Assembly: GCA_958296065.1 (NCBI GenBank)
Contig: CATQHX010000027.1
Location: 29,953-93,952 of the forward strand
Source: Vicinamibacterales bacterium
Lineage (GTDB): Bacteria > Acidobacteriota > Vicinamibacteria > Vicinamibacterales > UBA8438
DNA: 64,000 bases
Direction: 5' to 3'
A model generated the notes under the pieces. That model was not told the DNA's origin and searched no databases. It worked only from the letters and a program-made list of their open reading frames with translations. Shown here in pieces: positions 58,068-64,000 of this stretch. Position 1 is the first letter of the stretch. Each line of letters opens with the position of its first letter. Position numbers and translations under genes: made by a program.

Positions 58068-58114
58068 CTGCGCTCGGCCGATCCGCTGCGGGGGCGCGTG
58101 TCCTGCGCGGCGCC

Positions 58115-59749
58115 CTATACGGTCAGCAACCAGTGGTGGCCGGGATCGAGCGGCAGGTCCCGGAGCAGCCGCTCGACGAGTGCGAAGCCGTATCGATTCA
58201 GGAAATAGATGCCGGCGACGCTTCGTTCCTGCGGGACGCCGGCGGGAAAGCTCTGCGCCCTGGCCCGCTCGAACTGCCGGCGCAGTGTCGAATCCCGTCG
58301 TTTCGCGGCTGCCACGACCTTCCCGCGCAGATTCCGGAGCTCCCGCTCGACACGGCCCCTGGTAGAGGCGACGGCGCCCGAGAGCGTCGGGTCGAGAGTC
58401 GGAACGGCGTCGGCGATGGCGTCGATGTGTCCGGCCGCGGACCGCTCGGCCGCTGCAAGCGCTTGCTCGATGCTCTCCGGGATCTGCAGTGCGAGCAGGC
58501 GGTTCAGCGCCGAATCGTCGCGCGGCTGCAATTCCGCGAAGTCGACCGTGTAGCGCTTCAGGAACCTGGCCGTCGCCGCGTCGACGATCGTGGCGCTCGC
58601 TCGCGGCTGGATGATCGGCATTGGAACGTCGAACGCCGCGTAGATGCGGCGCAACTGTCCGAGGTAGGCCAGCTCGTTCGGGCCGGCCACGTAGGCGACG
58701 GTCGGCAGCAGCGTGTCCTGGACGATCGGTCGCAACAGCACGTTCGGGCTGAAGCGCGCCGGGTCCGCCTCGATGTCGGCAAGCAGGGTCGGCACGTCGA
58801 GCTTCTGTTCCCCGGTCGAGAAGGTTCCGTCGGATGCGCGGATGGCCTGGCGGATCCCATCGAGCCGAAAGAGCGCGACCGAGCCGGGGGCGGGAGAGGC
58901 CTGGGCGTGATAGCCGAGAGAGGCCAACTCCGCGCCGGCCTCCGCGGCCAGTCTCGCCGTCCGTCCCGTGCTCTGGATCTCGCGCTTGAACAGTGACCGC
59001 GCGAATGGCTTGGCGGCGGGGTCCGAGGCATCGTACACGACCAGGCCGTGGGGCCCGAGCTGCCGTTCGAGCCAGCGGGCGAAGGCCTCGACCAGCCGTG
59101 TCCCGGGTCCGTACGCAGCGGCCAGCGCGTCGGTCACCTCGGCCGTGAATTCGGTCGGTGGAAGAGCGGTGCGCAGCGCATCGAGCGTCTCGCGGATCGA
59201 GCCGTCGAGGCTGACCGCGGCCGCGCTCGTGCCCGCCGGGGCTCCGACGTCCAGCGAGACTCCTACTCGCGTCAGCTCGCCGTCCAGCACATGGCAGCCG
59301 CTGATCTCGTCGAGATCGTGGTCCTCGGCATCCACCCAGAAGATGGGCACGACCGTGACCTGGTGCTCGTCGGCGAGGCGTCGCGCCAGCCGGATGGCCG
59401 TGACAGCCTTGAGCAGGGTGAACAGGGGCCCCCCGAACAGGCCCGCCTGTTGCCCGGTGACCACTGCCACGGTCCCGGTGTCGCGCAGGCGCGCGGCGGC
59501 GGCGCATGACGCGGCCGGCGCACCTCGGGCTTCCAGCTGTCTTTCGATGACGGCGGCCATCGCCGGGTCGGGCATGCGGCGGCTCCTGGCGCGGAGTACC
59601 TCGGTCCAGCTACCGGGCTGCGTGGGAGAGCCCGCGAAATAGGGGGCCAGCCGCTCGAAGGCGTGACAGTAGTCGCGTACGAAACGACCGGTCCACGGGA
59701 GTTCGCGGTCGTCTATCCGAATACCCGGGCTCTGATGCTCGACATCCAT
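58115..59749 (-). CDS. bshC: Bacillithiol biosynthesis cysteine-adding enzyme BshC
   Basis: 544 residues from ATG 59749; ATG 59770 is an alternative. Family marks include VVTGQQAGLFGGPLFTLLKA (about 92), FWVDAEDHDLDEI (about 135), SLFKREIQSTG (about 246), YVAGPNELAYLGQLR (about 352) and PRASATIVD (about 380). BshC adds cysteine to glucosaminyl-malate. BshA and BshB are not in the window. Bacillithiol is the low-molecular thiol of several phyla, including Acidobacteriota. Confidence 0.9.
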   Translation of the reverse strand: MDVEHQSPGIRIDDRELPWTGRFVRDYCHAFERLAPYFAGSPTQPGSWTEVLRARSRRMPDPAMAAVIERQLEARGAPAASCAAAARLRDTGTVAVVTGQQAGLFGGPLFTLLKAVTAIRLARRLADEHQVTVVPIFWVDAEDHDLDEISGCHVLDGELTRVGVSLDVGAPAGTSAAAVSLDGSIRETLDALRTALPPTEFTAEVTDALAAAYGPGTRLVEAFARWLERQLGPHGLVVYDASDPAAKPFARSLFKREIQSTGRTARLAAEAGAELASLGYHAQASPAPGSVALFRLDGIRQAIRASDGTFSTGEQKLDVPTLLADIEADPARFSPNVLLRPIVQDTLLPTVAYVAGPNELAYLGQLRRIYAAFDVPMPIIQPRASATIVDAATARFLKRYTVDFAELQPRDDSALNRLLALQIPESIEQALAAAERSAAGHIDAIADAVPTLDPTLSGAVASTRGRVERELRNLRGKVVAAAKRRDSTLRRQFERARAQSFPAGVPQERSVAGIYFLNRYGFALVERLLRDLPLDPGHHWLLTV

Positions 59750-59806
59750 TGAACAGGAAACCGCCCCCATGGTACCATCCGGAAACCAGCCGGGAGATTT
59801 CGAGCA

Positions 59807-61786
59807 CTGACACGCGACGATGCCGGGGCGCTTTCGGGTCTCGGCGCATTTGGCCCCTATCGGGTTCTGCACCAACTAGGTACGGGCGTTCTCGGACCCG
59901 TCTATCGCGCCCGCGAAACCGACGGTGAGAGGACGGTCGCCGTAAAGTCGTTCGAGCTCGATCTGACGCCCGAACAGGTCGAGATCTTCGGCAACGCATT
60001 GGCCCACATCGTCAACGTCGAGATCTCGCATCCGGCGATCGTGGCACCGTTCCTGGCCGGCCTCGAAGCCGGCACCCCGTTCATGGCTTGCGAGTACGTC
60101 GACGGCGAGTCGCTGGATGTCGCGCTGCGGCGCGAGGAGCGCCCGCCGGAGGCGCTGCGGTGGATAGAGCTGCTTGCCGGCGCCATCGACGCGGCCCACG
60201 CGCGGGGACTCGAGCATGGAGCACTGCATCTGCGCGACGTGCTGGTGTCTTCGGAGGGCGTGTGCGCGACGGGTTTCGGGATCGCCAGGGCACTGGAGCA
60301 CGTGCAGCTCGATGTTCCGGTGCGCAGGCCGTACACGGCGCCGGAAGTGATGGCCGGCCGTCGTTGGGGACCGCCGGCGGATCGTTTCGCCGTGGCGGTG
60401 ATGGCGTACGAGTTGGTGACCGGAACGCGTCCGTCGGGCAGCAGCGACGAAGCCGTTGCCGACTTGCGGGAGCTGCGCCCGGACGTCGCCGACCCCGCGG
60501 GATTGCAGCAGGCGTTCCGCAACGCGTTGGCCGACGATCCCGCTATCAGGTCGGCGTCGGCAACCGGGTTCGCGACGGCACTCGCACGGGCCATCGGCGA
60601 CGAATCTGAGGAGGGCGCGGCGACGCCCCGGCGCCGGGAGCCGGTGGCGGGCGAAGGAGCGGGTTTGCTCGACGATCCGCTGGATGCGTTGCACGGCACC
60701 GGGGCCGGGGACGTTGGCGCCGTGGACCGCGAGACCGAGTTCGGAGCGCCGGAATTCGACGCCCCGGTCGGTCCAGGGCCTGCCGGGTCCGGTGACGAGC
60801 CGCCGCGTCCGGTGCAGATCGCTCTGCCCGCTGACCCGGATGGCACCCTGGAGGACGGTTCCGCGGAGAGCGAGGATCCCAACAAGAAGGTTGGCAAGGC
60901 GTCCGGAGCGCGGCGTGCTCGATCGCAGCGCGCTTCCCGTTCCAAGCGTCGATCGCGCCGTGGCGGCACACGCCAGCGCACGGGGCCCGTGGTCGCGGTG
61001 CGCGACGACGTGCATTTCGATCCGCTGGACGATCGCAGTGCCATCGAGCCGGCGGTTGAGGGGGCCGCGTATGAAGAAGAAGTACCGCCGCCCCCGTCGC
61101 CTACATCGCTGCGTGCCATCGCGCCCATCATTGCCGCCATGGCGGTGGGCGTGCTGTTGGCCTACCTGGTGGTAACGGGGTTGGGGACCTCGAGCGAGGA
61201 GATGACCGGTGGCGCTTCGCAACCATCGGAGAACCCTGCGGCGGATGCGCGGAGGAGCACGGAGGAGGTTGTGGCCTCCCAGGCTCCCGGGGAGCCGTCC
61301 GCGGCAACCGCCCCGGACGGACCGTTGACGCTGGCCGAGGAGCCGATCGTCGCGGTCGGCGATCCGCCTCCTCCCGGTTCCGAGCCGGTCCCGGCCGCTG
61401 CCGAGCCGCCGGAATCCGAGGTGCCCGCGTCGGACGGCGTTCCGCCTGCGGTGGATTCGCCGCCGTCAACCGCGGCTGCGGATGCGGAGACGGAACCGCC
61501 GCTGGCGACGCCCCCGGCGAACGCTCCCGCGAATGCCGAGCCGGCGCGCCCCGCCGCGGCGCGTACCGGGTCGCTGCTGGTCCGATCCCGTCCACCCGGG
61601 GCGACGGTCCATGTCGACGACGTGGCGGTCGGCGTGACGCCAATCGAAGTTCCCGACATCGCGTACGGGCCGCATCAGGTGCGAATCGAGTTGTCCGGTT
61701 ACCGGCTCTGGGTTGCGGAGGTCGACGTTTCCGGGACGGAACCGGTTCGGGTCGGGGCTTCGCTGGAACCGGGAGCACGACGATGA
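59807..61786 (+). CDS. Pseudokinase with membrane helix and PEGA domain
   Basis: About 659 residues. The kinase fold begins [20 protein letters not shown] with Lys in VAVKSFEL. The HRD motif is replaced by HGA ([13 protein letters not shown]), and the DFG by GFG (CATGFGIAR), so the catalytic and metal-binding Asp are both lost. TAPE and PADRF remain. Then comes a basic and acidic low-complexity region, one membrane helix (about 440-462, [16 protein letters not shown]), a Pro/Ala-rich stretch and a C-terminal PEGA domain ([18 protein letters not shown]). The frame is open only from 59753 and holds no ATG, GTG or TTG before the kinase homology; CTG 59807 with GGGAG ten bases upstream is the best start. 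The next canonical one is TTG 59999, inside the kinase fold. Confidence 0.8.
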   Translation: MTRDDAGALSGLGAFGPYRVLHQLGTGVLGPVYRARETDGERTVAVKSFELDLTPEQVEIFGNALAHIVNVEISHPAIVAPFLAGLEAGTPFMACEYVDGESLDVALRREERPPEALRWIELLAGAIDAAHARGLEHGALHLRDVLVSSEGVCATGFGIARALEHVQLDVPVRRPYTAPEVMAGRRWGPPADRFAVAVMAYELVTGTRPSGSSDEAVADLRELRPDVADPAGLQQAFRNALADDPAIRSASATGFATALARAIGDESEEGAATPRRREPVAGEGAGLLDDPLDALHGTGAGDVGAVDRETEFGAPEFDAPVGPGPAGSGDEPPRPVQIALPADPDGTLEDGSAESEDPNKKVGKASGARRARSQRASRSKRRSRRGGTRQRTGPVVAVRDDVHFDPLDDRSAIEPAVEGAAYEEEVPPPPSPTSLRAIAPIIAAMAVGVLLAYLVVTGLGTSSEEMTGGASQPSENPAADARRSTEEVVASQAPGEPSAATAPDGPLTLAEEPIVAVGDPPPPGSEPVPAAAEPPESEVPASDGVPPAVDSPPSTAAADAETEPPLATPPANAPANAEPARPAAARTGSLLVRSRPPGATVHVDDVAVGVTPIEVPDIAYGPHQVRIELSGYRLWVAEVDVSGTEPVRVGASLEPGARR

Positions 61787-62934
61787 GGGCCGTGCTCGCC
61801 CTCGAGAACGGAACCTGGCATCAGGGTCGCGCGGTTGGCGCGACCGGTATTGCCGCCGGCGAGGTCGTCTTCAATACCAGCATGACCGGCTACCAGGAGA
61901 TCCTGACGGATCCGTCCTACGCCGGGCAGATCGTCACCATGACCTGCCCCCAGATCGGCAATTACGGTGTCGCCGAGGAGGAGGACCGGGAGTCCGGCGC
62001 GCCCCAGGTGGCGGGATTCGTCATGCGCGAGGACTCGCCGATCGCCAGCAACTGGCGCGCCACGGGTACGCTGCACGACTATCTCGCCGCGCACGGCATC
62101 GTCGGCATCTCCGGAATCGATACCCGCGCGCTTACGCGTTTGCTGCGCACCGCCGGCGTCATGCGCGGCGTCATCGGCAGCGGAGCGGTCGAGCCGGAGG
62201 CGCTGGTTGCGCAGGCGCAGGCGGCACCCCGGATGGAGGGCAGCGATCTGGTCCGGTCGGTCACCTGCGCGGCGCCGTTCGACTGGCGCGCCGAGGACGA
62301 TGCTGCCATCGCCGGGTTCGCGATCGAGCCGGAGCGGCGCGCCACGAGGCCTCTGCGGGTTGCCGCCTACGATCTGGGGATGAAGCGCAACATCCTGCGC
62401 CGGCTGGCCGCGCACGGTTGCGAGGTGCGGGTGTTTCCGGCGACGTCTCCGGCCACCGAGTTGCTGGCGATGCAGCCCGACGGCGTCTTCTTCAGCAACG
62501 GACCCGGCGATCCGGCTCCGCTCGATTACGTGGTTCGCAATGCGCGGGCGGTGATGGACAGCGACGTGCCGGTGTTCGGGATCTGTCTCGGCCACCAGGT
62601 GCTGGGGTTGGCGATGGGCGCGCGGACCTACAAGCTCAAGTTCGGCCATCGCGGCGCGAACCACCCGGTGCGCAACGTGGCGACCGAACGGATCGAGATC
62701 ACCTCGCAGAACCATGGCTTCGCGGTGGATCCCGATTCGGTGCCGAGTGACGTGGAGGTCACGCACCTGAATCTCTACGACGGGACCATCGAGGGATTGC
62801 GCCACAAGCAGCTCTCCGTTTCCTGCGTGCAGTATCATCCCGAGGCGTCGCCCGGACCGCACGACGCCGACTACCTTTTCGGCGGCTTCATCAACGCGAT
62901 GGAGCAGAGAGCAGGCAGGCCCGCGCGCGGCTGA
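61783..62934 (+). CDS. carA: Carbamoyl-phosphate synthase small subunit CarA
   Basis: 383 residues. The N-terminal domain has [19 protein letters not shown]. The glutaminase triad is the Cys in [11 protein letters not shown] (about residue 268), with His and Glu in [10 protein letters not shown] near the C-terminus. It supplies ammonia to CarB for pyrimidine and arginine synthesis. The ATG overlaps the pseudokinase stop (ATGA). Confidence 0.95.
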   Translation: MRAVLALENGTWHQGRAVGATGIAAGEVVFNTSMTGYQEILTDPSYAGQIVTMTCPQIGNYGVAEEEDRESGAPQVAGFVMREDSPIASNWRATGTLHDYLAAHGIVGISGIDTRALTRLLRTAGVMRGVIGSGAVEPEALVAQAQAAPRMEGSDLVRSVTCAAPFDWRAEDDAAIAGFAIEPERRATRPLRVAAYDLGMKRNILRRLAAHGCEVRVFPATSPATELLAMQPDGVFFSNGPGDPAPLDYVVRNARAVMDSDVPVFGICLGHQVLGLAMGARTYKLKFGHRGANHPVRNVATERIEITSQNHGFAVDPDSVPSDVEVTHLNLYDGTIEGLRHKQLSVSCVQYHPEASPGPHDADYLFGGFINAMEQRAGRPARG

Positions 62935-62964
62935 AACACCACGTACCGTCTCCCGACGTATCAC

Positions 62965-64000
62965 ATGCCCCGCCGTACCGACATCCAGCGTGTACTCGTA
63001 ATCGGCTCGGGACCGATCGTCATCGGTCAGGCGTGCGAGTTCGACTACTCCGGCACGCAGGCCTGCAAGGCGCTGCGCAGCGAGGGTCTCGACGTCGTCC
63101 TGATTAACAGCAACCCGGCGACGATCATGACCGATCCGGAGGTCGCCGACCGGACCTACGTCGAGCCGCTCAGCCGGGAGTACGCCCGGTCCGTCATCGA
63201 GAAGGAGAAGCCGGACGCGCTGCTGCCGACCGTCGGCGGCCAGACGGCGCTCAACCTGGCGATCGAGCTCGGCGAGAGCGGGGTCCTCGAGGAGCTCGAC
63301 GTCAAGCTGATCGGCGCATCTCTCGACGCGATCCGCATCGCCGAGGATCGGCTCAAGTTCCGCGGCGCGATGGAATCGATCGGCATCGAGGTGCCGGACA
63401 GCGCCTATGCGCGATCGTTCGACGAAGCGCTGACGCTGGTCGACCGGTTCGGCTTCCCCGTCGTGATCCGGCCGTCGTTCACGCTCGGAGGAGTCGGAGG
63501 CGGCATCGCCTACAACATGGAGGAGTTTCGCGAGCTGTCGCGCCGCGGCATCGAGCTCAGCCCGGTCCATGAGGTCCTCATCGAGGAATCCGTCATCGGC
63601 TGGAAGGAGTTCGAGCTCGAGGTGATGCGCGACGGAGCGGACAACTTCGTTGTCATCTGCTCGATCGAGAATATCGATCCGATGGGGGTGCACACCGGCG
63701 ACAGCATCACCGTCGCGCCGGCGCTGACCCTGACCGACAAGGAATACCAGCGGATGCGCGACGCCGCGCGCCGGATCATCAACCGGGTGGGGGTCGAGAC
63801 CGGCGGCTCGAACATCCAGTTCGCGGTCGATCCCGACACCGGCCGAATGGTCGCCATCGAGATGAACCCCCGGGTTTCGCGCTCCTCGGCCCTGGCGTCG
63901 AAGGCGACCGGCTTCCCGATCGCGAAAATCGCAGCCAAGCTGGCTCTGGGCTACCGCCTCGACGAGATTCCCAACGACATCACGCGGCTGACGCCCGCGT
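62965..64000 (+). CDS. carB: Carbamoyl-phosphate synthase large subunit CarB, N-terminal part
   Basis: Begins at ATG 62965, 30 nt after carA, and runs off the end of the window (about 345 of about 1070 residues visible). [17 protein letters not shown] (about 15) and [11 protein letters not shown] (about 90) belong to the first domain; the first ATP-grasp module has [15 protein letters not shown] (about 170) and [20 protein letters not shown] (about 297). It makes carbamoyl phosphate from bicarbonate, ammonia and ATP. Confidence 0.95.
   Translation, partial: MPRRTDIQRVLVIGSGPIVIGQACEFDYSGTQACKALRSEGLDVVLINSNPATIMTDPEVADRTYVEPLSREYARSVIEKEKPDALLPTVGGQTALNLAIELGESGVLEELDVKLIGASLDAIRIAEDRLKFRGAMESIGIEVPDSAYARSFDEALTLVDRFGFPVVIRPSFTLGGVGGGIAYNMEEFRELSRRGIELSPVHEVLIEESVIGWKEFELEVMRDGADNFVVICSIENIDPMGVHTGDSITVAPALTLTDKEYQRMRDAARRIINRVGVETGGSNIQFAVDPDTGRMVAIEMNPRVSRSSALASKATGFPIAKIAAKLALGYRLDEIPNDITRLTPA

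Overview
This GC-rich window carries housekeeping and lipid-pathway genes of a Gram-negative-type bacterium. The outer-membrane genes (BamA, a Skp-like chaperone, LpxA, LpxI, LptE, Lol transporter), the futalosine menaquinone genes, bacillithiol BshC, the hrcA-grpE-dnaJ-prmA-rsmE order and a DUF6677-like protein point to Acidobacteriota, perhaps class Vicinamibacteria. That placement is inference from gene content. No rRNA, tRNA, IS transposase or CRISPR array was seen.

Layout. 0-8.5 kb: end of a PfkB kinase, four small overlapping membrane-protein genes, enoyl-CoA hydratase, ribH, nusB and lysS (both with unusual N-terminal extensions), lolCE-lolD. 8.5-17.1 kb: clpC, then envelope genes bamA, skp-like, a fabZ-lpxA fusion and lpxI. 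17.1-24.5 kb: a Gfo/Idh oxidoreductase and a tightly overlapped menaquinone cluster (cysteine-less MqnE-like protein, mqnA, mqnC, MqnX-like deaminase, UbiA-like prenyltransferase, ubiX-like, ubiE/menG). 24.5-28 kb: TonB-like protein, a 26-residue membrane peptide, miaA, hfq, dgt. 28-33.2 kb: DUF177, rpmF, plsX, fabD, fabG, acpP, fabF. 33.3-42.8 kb: etfB, etfA, ETF dehydrogenase, DUF374 acyltransferase-like, deacetylase-like, leuS, lptE, holA. From 42.8 to 59.7 kb most genes lie on the minus strand: rpsT, a DUF411 gene with an in-frame UGA, two tandem S24 repressors with a divergent small gene, an S4-domain protein, alaS, recX, ilvE, a Ser/Thr kinase, rsmE, prmA, dnaJ, grpE, hrcA, xdhC, bshC. 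59.8-64 kb: a PEGA pseudokinase, carA and the start of carB.

The genes fit together as envelope biogenesis (lipid A, outer-membrane insertion, lipoprotein sorting), type II fatty-acid synthesis, fatty-acid oxidation feeding electrons through ETF into menaquinone, and the menaquinone pathway itself.

The most unusual observations are: a DUF411 gene whose first conserved metal-site cysteine is a UGA codon followed by a SECIS-like hairpin, so it is a selenoprotein candidate (or a broken gene); a radical-SAM-like protein without its cluster cysteines where MqnE is expected; extra N-terminal domains on both NusB and LysRS; a family of short hairpin repeats, several bounded by CTAG and starting at stop codons; a fused FabZ-LpxA with no lpxD; a pseudokinase with no canonical start codon; and several genes with a -10-like box only 6-14 nt from the start codon, suggesting leaderless transcripts.
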